Positions 9,314-18,353 of a DNA stretch of 37,541 nucleotides are shown here, piece by piece (positions within the stretch are counted from its first letter, which is position 1; each line of letters begins with the position of its first letter). The notes beneath the pieces were generated by a model. The model did no database searches, had not been told where the DNA came from, and saw only the letters and a list, made by a program, of their open reading frames with translations. The translations under genes and the position numbers were made by a program. This stretch comes from Bacteroidota bacterium. Its GTDB lineage: Bacteria > Bacteroidota > Bacteroidia > Bacteroidales > F082. The stretch lies in the NCBI GenBank assembly GCA_024279935.1, contig JAJRQZ010000149.1, forward strand, positions 1 to 37,541, in the 5' to 3' direction.

Positions 9314-9402
9314 CCCATTAATTATTGCAATATTTTTACACTTTCAAAGTTATCAGGTTGTCAATCTCTATTATCAATGACTGACAAAAATAATTTAAAA
9401 CA

Positions 9403-10263
9403 ATGGGTTTCTTTTATTTCCTTGGTCGCAAAAATTTTTATATTCATTTCGGGATTATCTTACTATTGATAGTCGTTATCTTCTTTGGCGTTTTAAAGTC
9501 GCTGGATATATACACTCAACATGGCAAAGTGTATTTAGTGCCCGACTTTTACGGAAAAACGGTTGGCCAGCTTATTGACAATCACTATGATGAATATTTT
9601 GACCTTATCATTATCGACTCCGTTTATGATAAACGCAATGAAAAAGGAGCAATCTTGATGCAAAACCCAAAAGCCGGATCCAAAGTAAAACAAGGCAGGC
9701 ATATTTACTTGACCGTTGTCGCACAACAGCCTGAAAAAACAATAATGCCCAACCTAAAAAACCTATCGCTGCGGCAGGCCATTGTTACTTTGGAAATGAA
9801 CAAGCTTAAAGTTGGGCATTTGAATTACGCGGACTATTTTGCAAGGAATGCCGTAATAGACCAATTGATCGACGACGAAACCATAGAGGAGGGCACTGAG
9901 ATCAATACTGGTTCGGAGATAGACCTTGTAGTAGGAAAGGGCAAAATAGATGTTAAAGTAAATCTTCCGTTGTTGATAGCAAAAAAACCAAGAGAAGCCG
10001 TAAAGGCACTCCATTATGCCTCCTTAAACAAAGGAAAAGAGTATTTTATGGATGTTGACGACAGCAGTCACGCCAGGGTGTATAAAACAGAACCAGATAT
10101 ATCGAAGACCGATTTAGTTGAATTGGGCAAGGAAATAAATATTTGGTACCGCTCCGACGAATCCTTCGATTTCGACTCATATCTCTTAAAGTTCACTTCG
10201 GACACACTTGATGTCGATTCAGCTAATTTTGAAAATAACGCCAAGATAAACAATGAATTTTAA
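9403..10263 (+). CDS. Membrane-anchored PASTA-domain protein
   Basis: The 286-residue protein has a short cytosolic N-terminus, one transmembrane helix (about residues 14-34, IHFGIILLLIVVIFFGVL) and an extracytoplasmic part with two clear PASTA domains. The first is VPDFYGKTVGQL...NPKAGSKVKQGRHIYLTV; the second is MPNLKNLSLRQAIVTLE...GTEINTGSEIDLVVG. A more degenerate third follows (LPLLIAKKPREAVKALH). PASTA domains bind peptidoglycan or muropeptide-like ligands in other bacteria. There is no kinase or transpeptidase domain, so it is probably a cell-wall sensor or scaffold. Its end overlaps the next gene by 11 bases, so the two are translationally coupled, and the order PASTA protein, T9SS protein, RluD-like synthase is one I associate with Bacteroidota. 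Confidence 0.88.
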   Translation: MGFFYFLGRKNFYIHFGIILLLIVVIFFGVLKSLDIYTQHGKVYLVPDFYGKTVGQLIDNHYDEYFDLIIIDSVYDKRNEKGAILMQNPKAGSKVKQGRHIYLTVVAQQPEKTIMPNLKNLSLRQAIVTLEMNKLKVGHLNYADYFARNAVIDQLIDDETIEEGTEINTGSEIDLVVGKGKIDVKVNLPLLIAKKPREAVKALHYASLNKGKEYFMDVDDSSHARVYKTEPDISKTDLVELGKEINIWYRSDESFDFDSYLLKFTSDTLDVDSANFENNAKINNEF

Positions 10264-12394
10264 AGCTTTTTTATCATTATTGATCATTTTGGGTTTCAGC
10301 ACGCTAAATGCTCAGGAACTTCTCAACGGACTTCAGTTCAACGAATCCGTCAAACAGGAAAACAAGAAATCACCGACGAATAATATCGCATACTCTATTG
10401 AAGTAGCCCAAAAACTGAAGCTTCCTTTTTTTGATGACTTCGCTAGCTCAAAAGTTTATCCTGATGCTAGCTTATGGATGGACAATTATGTGTTCGTCAA
10501 TAGCGATTTCCCCTTTCGTCCGACCAATATCGGTGTTGCAACTTTTGACGCCATAGACGAAACCGGGGCCATTTACTCAAATGCCGATTGGATACCTTTC
10601 GAGGCTGATGTGTTGACGTCGAAACCAATCAGGCTGGATTCGGTTTTCTACCCTGTCAGCAGAAAATTAAGCCCCGCCGACTCTCTTTACCTGAGTTTTT
10701 ACTATCAACCCCAAGGTCGTGGCGAGGAGCCTGAGCCCTGGGACACATTAATACTTGAAATGAGCCATCCCACCGGCGACACGGTTTTTACGCATTATGA
10801 TTCAATAAACGTGAACATAGAATATTATTTGAACTCATTGGGCTCCGACACTATTTTCCCGGGCGACACACTATGGAGCCCGCCCGGCTGCGACACTAAT
10901 CTCTATATTATTAATTACAGCACTCTAACAATTAACGATCCGTTTGTTACAGTTCTTTGCGATTCGGTAATGGAAGCCGAATATATTTGGGAGAGGGTTT
11001 GGGGTACCGAAGGAATGAAACTTTCGGAATTCCAGGATTTATATGACAAGGACTTCCTCCAGGTGATGATACCTATAATCGACACTATCTATTTCCACGA
11101 CAATTTCCAGTTCCGGTTCCGCAATTACGCAAGTATTGCCGACGATGTGATTCCAAGCTGGAAAAGCAATGTGGACCAATGGAATGTTGATTATATATAT
11201 TTGAATTATAACAGAAAAATTTCCGACACAACCTATCGCAGGCTCGTTTTCTCCGAAAGGGCGCCAAGCTTTCTTAAAAAATATGAGGTAATGCCTTACA
11301 GACAGTATAAAGCCGATGCGCCTATCAATACGTTACGCCCTGATATTGAGATGTATATATCTAATCTCGACAAAATCGGACATAACACTAATTACAGATA
11401 CAGCCTGCAACAAGTAAACGGCGACTATAAAAAGTCCTATAACGGGGGAAGTTGCAACCTGCCTCCTTTTTACTCATTCGGATTTCAAAACTGCGAAACG
11501 GGATGCGGGGCGGCACATGCATGTCCTCCTACAAATTCTTTTAATTTCGATTTTGATGTTGACACGGCATCATATATTATAAAGCACTATATAAGCGATT
11601 CTTCCGAAGCGAACATCCTTGTGGATTCTGCAATTTACCGTCAGGGATTTTATAATTATTATGCTTATGACGATGGCACGCCCGAATTTGGATATGGGCT
11701 TGAACCGGCAGGAGCAAGTTTAGGCTACCGTTTTACGTTAAGCCTCGCCGATACTATTTACGGGGTACAGATGTATTTCAACAAAACCTTTAACAACTCC
11801 AACGAAAAATCTTTCGACCTGCTCGTTTATCGCGACAATAACGGCGTCCCCGGCGACATTGTTATGCGCCAGGAAGGTCTTAAACCAAAATGGGAAAATG
11901 GTTTATATAAGTTTCATTCGTACATTTTCGATGAACCTCAAGTATTGAGCGGAACGTTCTATGTTGGTTGGGAACAATATGAAGCCGGATTGCTTAACGT
12001 TGGTTTCGACACCCACTTTAATTCGAGCAACAACTTGTTTTATAATATAGAAGGAATTTGGTATCAGAGCAACTTCAACGGCAGTTTGATGATACGGCCA
12101 ATTATCGGAAGTGTGGGCAACGAACTGGTTTTTGGCACTGACGAACAAAAAGCAGGCTCATCACACATAAAGATTTATCCAAATCCTGCAAATACACAAT
12201 TCAGGCTTGACATCTCCAGCATCAGCAATCCGGTAGATGCTATTATAAAGGTGTCCAACTTATATGGATTAACTGTGATTGAAAGAAAAGACGCAAATAC
12301 AACATTTTTTATCAGTAATTTACCTAAAGGACTATACCTTGTGAAAGTAATTGACGGAAATAAAATACTCAGCTCAAAACTAATAATCAACTAG
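10253..12394 (+). CDS. T9SS type A sorting-domain protein, function unknown
   Basis: The 713-residue secreted protein has a signal peptide (residues 1-20, cleaved near LNAQ). The middle contains a conserved-looking segment LPFFDDFASSKVYPDASLWMDNYVFVNSDFP, a short cysteine-rich part near residues 393-425 (CNLPPF, NCETGCGAAHACPP), and a beta-rich region near 470-620. The C-terminal ~85 residues are a type A T9SS sorting domain (KIYPNPANTQFRLDI, then LYGLTV, GLYLVKV and a final KLIIN). Export through T9SS to the surface or medium is well supported; the job is not known to me. It overlaps the PASTA gene by 11 bases and its stop is one base before the RluD-like start, so all three genes form a tight operon. 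Confidence 0.85.
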   Translation: MNFKAFLSLLIILGFSTLNAQELLNGLQFNESVKQENKKSPTNNIAYSIEVAQKLKLPFFDDFASSKVYPDASLWMDNYVFVNSDFPFRPTNIGVATFDAIDETGAIYSNADWIPFEADVLTSKPIRLDSVFYPVSRKLSPADSLYLSFYYQPQGRGEEPEPWDTLILEMSHPTGDTVFTHYDSINVNIEYYLNSLGSDTIFPGDTLWSPPGCDTNLYIINYSTLTINDPFVTVLCDSVMEAEYIWERVWGTEGMKLSEFQDLYDKDFLQVMIPIIDTIYFHDNFQFRFRNYASIADDVIPSWKSNVDQWNVDYIYLNYNRKISDTTYRRLVFSERAPSFLKKYEVMPYRQYKADAPINTLRPDIEMYISNLDKIGHNTNYRYSLQQVNGDYKKSYNGGSCNLPPFYSFGFQNCETGCGAAHACPPTNSFNFDFDVDTASYIIKHYISDSSEANILVDSAIYRQGFYNYYAYDDGTPEFGYGLEPAGASLGYRFTLSLADTIYGVQMYFNKTFNNSNEKSFDLLVYRDNNGVPGDIVMRQEGLKPKWENGLYKFHSYIFDEPQVLSGTFYVGWEQYEAGLLNVGFDTHFNSSNNLFYNIEGIWYQSNFNGSLMIRPIIGSVGNELVFGTDEQKAGSSHIKIYPNPANTQFRLDISSISNPVDAIIKVSNLYGLTVIERKDANTTFFISNLPKGLYLVKVIDGNKILSSKLIIN

Positions 12395-12395
12395 C

Positions 12396-13439
12396 ATGGA
12401 ACACGAGAATCAGGAAATTACTGATGAAAAGGGTGAGTTGTTCGAACACTTCAGATTTATTGCCGATCAGGGTCAATCCGCATTGAGGATCGATAAATTC
12501 TTACAGGGCAAAATTGAAAATGTCTCTCGAAACAAAGTTCAACAAACAGCTGCGGCAGGAAACATCCTGGTAAACGGGAAGGCCGTAAAACAAAATTATA
12601 AAGTAAGGCCAAGAGATGTTATAAGTATAGTTTTGTCAACACCACCGCGCGAAATAGAGATTTTCCCCCAGGAGATACCTTTGAATATAATTTACGAGGA
12701 TGACGACCTTTTGATCATCAATAAACAGGCAGGTTTGGTAGTTCATCCCGGACACGGGAACTATGATTCAACCCTGCTCAACGGACTCGCATATTATTTT
12801 GCAAAGACAGATCAGAAAATAGAAAACGGCTTCGGCTATCTTGTCCACAGGATAGACAAGGACACATCAGGTTTATTAATGCTTGCCAAGAACGAGCTTG
12901 CTCAAAGCAAGATAGGAAAACAGTTCTTAGACCACAGCATCGACAGAAAATACCATGCCATAGTTTGGGGCGACTTTGCAGAAGACAAGGGGACTATTGA
13001 AGGACACATTGGCAGAAGCCTGAAAGACAGGAGGGTAATGACTGTTTTTCCTGGTGGCGAATACGGCAAACATGCTATTTCACATTATAAGATCATAAAA
13101 CGCCTTGGTTATGTGAGCATGGTCGAATGCCAGTTGGAAACCGGCAGGACACATCAAATTAGGGCGCACTTCCGTTATATCGGCCACCCTCTGTTTAATG
13201 ATGCCAGATATGGCGGAGATCAAATTTTAAAGGGAACTACTTTCACAAAATACAAACAATTCGTTCAAAATTGTTTTAAGATCCTACCTCGCCAGGCCTT
13301 GAACGCATATTTGTTGGGCTTTGTTCATCCGTCCAGCGGCAAAAAGATGCTCTTCGAGTCCGAGATGCCCGCCGATATGCAAACAGTCCTCGAAAAATGG
13401 GATAATTATTCCAGGCACAAGGATTTGTTTGAAGATTAA
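12396..13439 (+). CDS. rluD: RluD/RluA-family 23S rRNA pseudouridine synthase
   Basis: The enzyme isomerises specific uridines to pseudouridine in 23S rRNA. An N-terminal S4 RNA-binding domain spans about residues 28-80 (LRIDKFLQGKIENVSRNKVQ...ILVNGKAVK). The catalytic domain follows, with motif II HRIDKDTSGLLMLAKN, catalytic Asp at residue 154. Motif III-like GRTHQIRAHFRYIGHPLFND is present. The 347-residue length is typical of Bacteroidota members. RluD identity rather than another RluA-type enzyme is the usual annotation for this arrangement but is not proven here. The stop lies one base before the convergent xdhC stop, and no hairpin terminator separates them. Confidence 0.92.
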   Translation: MEHENQEITDEKGELFEHFRFIADQGQSALRIDKFLQGKIENVSRNKVQQTAAAGNILVNGKAVKQNYKVRPRDVISIVLSTPPREIEIFPQEIPLNIIYEDDDLLIINKQAGLVVHPGHGNYDSTLLNGLAYYFAKTDQKIENGFGYLVHRIDKDTSGLLMLAKNELAQSKIGKQFLDHSIDRKYHAIVWGDFAEDKGTIEGHIGRSLKDRRVMTVFPGGEYGKHAISHYKIIKRLGYVSMVECQLETGRTHQIRAHFRYIGHPLFNDARYGGDQILKGTTFTKYKQFVQNCFKILPRQALNAYLLGFVHPSSGKKMLFESEMPADMQTVLEKWDNYSRHKDLFED

Positions 13440-13440
13440 T

Positions 13441-14406
13441 TTAATTTCCCGAGTTTTTCTCCTTGATAATTTTTGCCGCAATGCTAATAGCAATCTCCGT
13501 TGGCGTACTGCTGTTGATATCCAGGCCTATAGGCGCATCTACCTTTTTCAGGGCTTCTTTGGCATATCCCTTTGCTAATAACTTCTTGAATATAACCGCT
13601 ACCTTAGTCTTGCTGCCCATCATCCCAAGATATCTAATGTCCTTGTTCAGCAGCTGTTTAAGAATCCTCATGTCGCTCTTATGCCCAAAACTCATGATTA
13701 CCACATAAACATTATCTCCCTCAGGTATATATTTTGCTGTTCTCTTATAATTGATAATCTTTTTCGAATTAGCGTAAACATTTTGTTTATAGGTAGTTAG
13801 ATACTTATCCCTATTATCGAACACACTGATGTGGAAACCCAGCCTCTTGAAAATCATACTCAGTTCAACACTCACATGTCCACCACCAAAGATGTATAAA
13901 AAGTCGTTGAAACCAAGTCGTTCTGTAAGGCTCCAGTGCTCCTTATCGCTGATAATGCTGCTAAAATGGCTGTTCGAACTAAGTTCGCGGTTGAACACAA
14001 AACCGTTTTCGTTAAATACAAGCCTCCCCGACTTCGATTTCCTGATTGATTCGCTCAGGGGCAGATAAGTGCTATCCAGCGTATAAAATGCAATCCATTG
14101 GGTTCCTGAGCACATCATACCCGAGGAATCTTCATCTTTCGATGAGTTGTGGATTTGTTTTTTCAGGAATATTCCAGAGGGCCGTTCAAATTGCTTTCTT
14201 GCCAATTCCACCATCTCAAATTCCATTTGCCCGCCCCCGACCGAACCCGAAAGTTTTCCGTCGCTTGACACAGCCATCTTAAAGCCCTTCTTGCCCGGGC
14301 TACTACCCTTATTATCAATAACCACCAGCAAAACAACCTTACAATCATTTTTTAGTCTCGAACTTATAAATTCCCAGATATTCATAGATTTCTTTAAAGT
14401 GTTCAT
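13441..14406 (-). CDS. xdhC: XdhC/CoxI-family molybdenum-enzyme maturation factor
   Basis: XdhC-type proteins bind molybdenum cofactor and promote its sulfuration and insertion into xanthine dehydrogenase-family enzymes. The 321-residue protein shows the N-terminal XdhC part: GSSPGK at 34-39, GSVGGGQMEFEM near 54-65 and GMMCSG at 96-101, where the Cys is the conserved one. The C-terminal Rossmann part has LYIFGGGHVSVEL at about 170-182 and YLGMMGSKTK further on. Its start codon overlaps the stop of the mocA-like gene (ATGA, 14403-14406), so both are translationally coupled and form a cofactor-maturation unit. The unit is divergent from the ygfK operon, whose XdhD-like enzyme, together with XdhAB further on, are its probable clients. 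The family also includes YqeB-type homologues in E. coli; which one this matches best is not resolved. Confidence 0.92.
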   Translation of the reverse strand: MNTLKKSMNIWEFISSRLKNDCKVVLLVVIDNKGSSPGKKGFKMAVSSDGKLSGSVGGGQMEFEMVELARKQFERPSGIFLKKQIHNSSKDEDSSGMMCSGTQWIAFYTLDSTYLPLSESIRKSKSGRLVFNENGFVFNRELSSNSHFSSIISDKEHWSLTERLGFNDFLYIFGGGHVSVELSMIFKRLGFHISVFDNRDKYLTTYKQNVYANSKKIINYKRTAKYIPEGDNVYVVIMSFGHKSDMRILKQLLNKDIRYLGMMGSKTKVAVIFKKLLAKGYAKEALKKVDAPIGLDINSSTPTEIAISIAAKIIKEKNSGN

Positions 14407-15008
14407 CCTGTTTTGGATTGGGCAAAGGTAAATTTTTCGTAATCATCAACGGTATTTATATTGATTAAAATATTGCTGTTCGACACTTCCAGGTCAACTC
14501 CCTTGTTCGAGGTTAATATAGTTTTGAGATTTATGGCTTCCACCTTGAGACTTAGTATTTCCTTAATGATTTTAGCTGACAATAAAACCGGATGGCCACC
14601 CCTCCCCTTATATAATATCCTTACATAATCATTATCCCTGATGCTCTCGTCCATCATCTTCAGGATTGCAGAATCAGCAAAGGGGTTATCAACATTATGA
14701 ATAAAAACACTATGGCAGTTCTTAAGTTTTTCTAAACCAAGCCGTATAGAATAAGGCCTTCCTCTGTCAACCTCATGGTTCTCTACCAGCTGAAGCCTGC
14801 GGTACTTGTTCTTCAAAAAAGATTTAAAAAAAGCAGCGCCACCTCTATTGGCAACAACAACTATCGAATTGCACTCCATCTTGTCATAGGCAATAATAAT
14901 GTTCTCAAGGAATGTCATCCCGTTGGCAAGCTCGAGCGCAAACTTGTTTTTGCCCATACGGGAAGAATGCCCGGCTGCCAGGATTACCGCTGAACTATTA
15001 TGTTTCAT
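14403..15008 (-). CDS. mocA: MocA/MobA-like molybdopterin nucleotidyltransferase
   Basis: The family transfers CMP (MocA) or GMP (MobA) onto molybdopterin; xanthine dehydrogenase-family enzymes usually use the cytosine dinucleotide form, so the MocA reaction is favoured by context. The 201-residue length fits MocA. The N-terminal nucleotide-binding signature LAAGHSSRMGKNK occupies residues 10-22, and the metal-binding region is HNVDNPF, where family members usually have a D-x-P motif. RILYKGRGGHPVLLS is the typical GHP loop. It is the first gene of a two-gene leftward unit with xdhC and lies 84 bases from the divergent ygfK operon. In E. coli, mocA (ygfJ) is also next to ygfK, which supports the assignment. 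Confidence 0.88.
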   Translation of the reverse strand: MKHNSSAVILAAGHSSRMGKNKFALELANGMTFLENIIIAYDKMECNSIVVVANRGGAAFFKSFLKNKYRRLQLVENHEVDRGRPYSIRLGLEKLKNCHSVFIHNVDNPFADSAILKMMDESIRDNDYVRILYKGRGGHPVLLSAKIIKEILSLKVEAINLKTILTSNKGVDLEVSNSNILININTVDDYEKFTFAQSKTG

Positions 15009-15027
15009 TAAATATCCTTTTCATAAA

Positions 15028-15035
15028 CAAATATA
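15028..15035 (-). promoter_or_regulatory. -7 box of the mocA-xdhC promoter
   Basis: TATATTTG on the minus strand matches TAnnTTTG and ends 19 bases upstream of the mocA start codon (15008). The -33 region is weak. It lies within the 84-base divergent spacer shared with ygfK. Confidence 0.4.
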
Positions 15036-15043
15036 AACAAATA

Positions 15044-15073
15044 TTGATTTTTCCAGCCTTTTCATTAGATTTG
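15044..15073 (+). promoter_or_regulatory. Promoter of the ygfK-hyuA purine operon
   Basis: TTG at 15044-15046 and TAGATTTG at 15066-15073 have the Bacteroidota -33/-7 layout with an exact 19-base gap. The -7 box ends 19 bases before the ygfK ATG at 15093. Its -33 box lies close to the opposing mocA -7 box, so one regulator could affect both directions. No purine riboswitch-like structure is visible. Confidence 0.6.
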
Positions 15074-15092
15074 TTTCCGAAATAATAAGCTT

Positions 15093-18000
15093 ATGACCGA
15101 CAGTTTTTCGACAATGCCATTAGATAAAATATTGAAAATAATTTTATCCCAATATGACAATCAAAAAAGCATATTCGGCATTACGGAAACAATGTTTTTT
15201 AATCCTGTAAATAAAAGCAAATTAAGGAGCCAGCTCTACGGCAAGACTCTTGAAACTCCCATTGGCGTTGCTGCCGGACCGCATACACAATTGTCTCAAA
15301 ATATTGTAGCTGCCTGGCTTTGCGGCGCAAGGTTCATAGAATTAAAAACTGTCCAAACCCTTGACGAACTAGATGTCCCGAAACCTTGCATCGATATGCA
15401 AGACGAAGGATATAATTGCGAATGGTCGCAAGAACTTAAAATCCAGCAGTCTTTCGAACAATATCTCGATGCCTGGATAATAATTCATATACTTAAGGAT
15501 AAGTTCGCCTGGCACTCATCAGATATTGGTACAATTTTTAATATGAGCGTAGGCTACGATTTAAAAGGTATTCTGAGCGATAAGGTACAATGGTTCCTCA
15601 ATAAGATGAAAGATGCCTCAACTGAGCTCGACCAAAAAATCAGGAGTATTGAAAATATTTATCCGGATATAGGCAACATAAATATAAATCCCTGTATATC
15701 AGACAATATCACATTGTCCACAATGCATGGTTGCCCTGCGGACGAGATAGAGACAATTGGCTTATATTTAATTGAAGAGAGGAAACTACATACTTCTATC
15801 AAATTAAACCCAACTTTATTGGGTAAAGAAAAACTACTTGAAATAATATCGAACTCCGGTTTCGACACCCGGGTTCCTGACATTGCTTTCGATCATGACC
15901 TGAAATATGAGGATGCAACAAAGATAATAGAAAACCTTCAAAAAAAGGCTCAGATGTGCAGTCTTCAGTTTGCGGTTAAATTAACCAACACTTTGGAGAG
16001 CAGAAATCATAAGGACATTTTCAATACAAATGAAGAAATGATGTATATGAGCGGCAAAGCCTTGCATCCTGTTTCAATAAACCTTGCAGCCAAACTACAA
16101 AATGATTTCAAGGGCAAACTGAACATTTCTTTTTCCGGTGGTGTCGATGCTTTCAACATAAGCAAAACCTTAAATTGCGGACTGAGCCCTGTAACGGTCT
16201 GCAGCGACCTGCTGAAACCGGGAGGCTATGGAAGGCTAAAACAATATATTGACAATCTGAAAGACACATCAATCGTTAATAAAGCATCGGCTTTAATAAA
16301 ACTCAATGAATACGCTGCTGAGACACTGAAATCAAAACTATATAGAAAAACAGGATTCACTGAACCCAGCATCAAAACACAACGCAAATTAAGCACTTTC
16401 GATTGCATACACGCGCCTTGTATTGATACCTGCCCGACAAATCAAGGAATCCCTGATTATTTGTACTACAGTTCAAAGGGTGATTTCGGAAAAGCCGCAG
16501 AAGTAATTCTCAAAACAAATCCTTTCCCACATTCAACGGGCATGGTCTGCGACCATCTTTGCCAAACAAAATGTACGCGCATAAATTATGATTCAGCTGT
16601 TTTAATAAGGGAAGTAAAAAGATTTGTTGCTGAAAACTATATAATTGGTAATTACACAAAAAACACTAATGCAAATAAAACACCCCTTATTTCGATAATT
16701 GGTGCAGGACCTTCCGGTTTATCATGTGCATATTTTACGGCAAAAGCAGGTTTCAGGGTGCAGGTTTTTGAAAGCAAGGCAAAAGCCGGCGGAATGGTTC
16801 AAGGGGCAATCCCTGCATTCCGCTTAAGCGATGAGGCTATTAGTCAGGATATTAACGCTATCATTAAACTTGGAGTTGATATTTTTTATAATTCCGATGT
16901 CAACAATGAACTATTTAAAAAACTAAAACAAGAATCTGATTATATCTATATTGGCACAGGAGCGAAAAAATCAAAGATACCTGAATTACAGGGAATTGAC
17001 AGCAAGGGAGTACTTGACCCTCTAGATTTTTTGTTTAGAACAAAAGAAAACAAAAGAAGTGGTATTGGGAAAAACGTGTTAATTATCGGTGGCGGAAATA
17101 CTGCTATGGATGCTGCCCGCACGGCATACCGAATGATAGGCAAAAACGGGAAAGTTACTATTGTTTACCGAAGGACGATCAAGCAAATGCCGGCTGATGC
17201 AGGGGAAATCAAAGCCGTGCTTGACGAAGGCATTAAAATAACGGAACTAACAAGCCCCGTTGAAATTATATCAGAAAACGGAAAAATCAAATCGCTGCTG
17301 TGCCAAAAGATGAGACTAGGCGAAAAAGACAGCTCCGGGAGGGCTAAGCCCGTTGTAATACCGGATTCATATCTTGAGCTCTCAGTTGACACATTGATTC
17401 CTGCCATAGGACAGGAAATAGATATAGACTTTGCAACAAAGGAAGAACTTATTACAAAAAAAGGCAAATACGAAACCAAAATACCAAACATATTTATCGG
17501 TGGCGACGCCCTACGAGGTGCTTCTACGGCCATTAACGCAATTGGGGACGGCAGAAAGGCAGCAGAGGAGATAATCAAAAAAGCGGGAGCCGCTAACAAA
17601 CCCGAGCATGATCATTACGATAAAGAATTCGACGACAATCAACTTGCAATTGCCAAATCAACAAGAATACATTCACAAAACCCCAGGGAAACATCTCTTT
17701 CCGACAGAAAGAACTTCAACCTTACTAACTCAACTCTCTCAAAAGAAGAAATAATAACAGAAGCTTCACGATGTTTATTATGCGACGAAGTTTGTAATGT
17801 GTGCGCAACAGTTTGCCCGAATCTTGCGTTTCACTCCTTTAAGATTGAACCTCAATCATTTAAACTTCAAAAGATTAGTGAGAAAGGTATAGATGGAAGT
17901 TATACGCACATATTTAGCATAAAACAAAAACGTCAGATCATCCATCTTGCCGATTGGTGCAACGAATGTGGCAACTGCACTACTTTCTGCCCTACGGCAG

Positions 18001-18341
18001 ATGCCCCTTTTATAGAAAAGCCCCATCTTTATTTCAATAAAGAAGTTTTTGAAAAAGAAAAGGACGGCTTTTATTACGGGAAGAAAAACGGCATCGATTA
18101 TTTATTTGCATATTACGACAAGCAACTGCATAAATTAGTAAGGGATGATGACAACTTTATATTTGAGAACAAAAACGTATGGGTGAAGCTAAATACTAAA
18201 GATATGCATATAAAAGATTACAAATTGCTCACCGACAGCAAGTTTGAACAGTTTATGCAAATTCCGGCCGAAATGAGCATCCTTATGCTTGCTGCTGAAA
18301 GTTTTTATTGTAATTTGCAAGAAATCAAATCAAAGAACTAG
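15093..18341 (+). CDS. ygfK: YgfK-family iron-sulfur flavoprotein (putative selenate reductase family), purine catabolism
   Basis: The 1082-residue multidomain oxidoreductase has YgfK architecture. Residues ~1-400 resemble a dihydroorotate-dehydrogenase-like barrel (IGVAAGPHTQLSQNIV, STMHGCPADEIE, SFSGGVDAF). Residues ~437-500 form the GltD-type Fe-S region (CIHAPCIDTCPTNQ, then CDHLCQTKC). An FAD fold follows (SIIGAGPSGLSCAYF, ~535) with an inserted NAD(P)H fold (VLIIGGGNTAMDAARTAYR, ~663), ending in the FAD-contact FIGGDALRGASTAINAIGDG. The C-terminus holds ferredoxin-like cysteine clusters at ~893-905 (CLLCDEVCNVCATVCP) and ~954-964 (CNECGNCTTFCP). Such proteins move electrons between NAD(P)H and a partner or purine substrate; gut-anaerobe work has linked ygfK to urate breakdown. 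The exact reaction is not asserted. It is the first gene of the rightward purine operon, 12 bases before the next gene. The name 'selenate reductase' comes from homology only. Confidence 0.92.
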   Translation: MTDSFSTMPLDKILKIILSQYDNQKSIFGITETMFFNPVNKSKLRSQLYGKTLETPIGVAAGPHTQLSQNIVAAWLCGARFIELKTVQTLDELDVPKPCIDMQDEGYNCEWSQELKIQQSFEQYLDAWIIIHILKDKFAWHSSDIGTIFNMSVGYDLKGILSDKVQWFLNKMKDASTELDQKIRSIENIYPDIGNININPCISDNITLSTMHGCPADEIETIGLYLIEERKLHTSIKLNPTLLGKEKLLEIISNSGFDTRVPDIAFDHDLKYEDATKIIENLQKKAQMCSLQFAVKLTNTLESRNHKDIFNTNEEMMYMSGKALHPVSINLAAKLQNDFKGKLNISFSGGVDAFNISKTLNCGLSPVTVCSDLLKPGGYGRLKQYIDNLKDTSIVNKASALIKLNEYAAETLKSKLYRKTGFTEPSIKTQRKLSTFDCIHAPCIDTCPTNQGIPDYLYYSSKGDFGKAAEVILKTNPFPHSTGMVCDHLCQTKCTRINYDSAVLIREVKRFVAENYIIGNYTKNTNANKTPLISIIGAGPSGLSCAYFTAKAGFRVQVFESKAKAGGMVQGAIPAFRLSDEAISQDINAIIKLGVDIFYNSDVNNELFKKLKQESDYIYIGTGAKKSKIPELQGIDSKGVLDPLDFLFRTKENKRSGIGKNVLIIGGGNTAMDAARTAYRMIGKNGKVTIVYRRTIKQMPADAGEIKAVLDEGIKITELTSPVEIISENGKIKSLLCQKMRLGEKDSSGRAKPVVIPDSYLELSVDTLIPAIGQEIDIDFATKEELITKKGKYETKIPNIFIGGDALRGASTAINAIGDGRKAAEEIIKKAGAANKPEHDHYDKEFDDNQLAIAKSTRIHSQNPRETSLSDRKNFNLTNSTLSKEEIITEASRCLLCDEVCNVCATVCPNLAFHSFKIEPQSFKLQKISEKGIDGSYTHIFSIKQKRQIIHLADWCNECGNCTTFCPTADAPFIEKPHLYFNKEVFEKEKDGFYYGKKNGIDYLFAYYDKQLHKLVRDDDNFIFENKNVWVKLNTKDMHIKDYKLLTDSKFEQFMQIPAEMSILMLAAESFYCNLQEIKSKN

Positions 18342-18353
18342 TTATTAAAATAT

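Noticed and set aside
15009-15092. Possible purine riboswitch upstream of ygfK
   Set aside because: The spacer is too short and no three-way-junction arrangement is visible.
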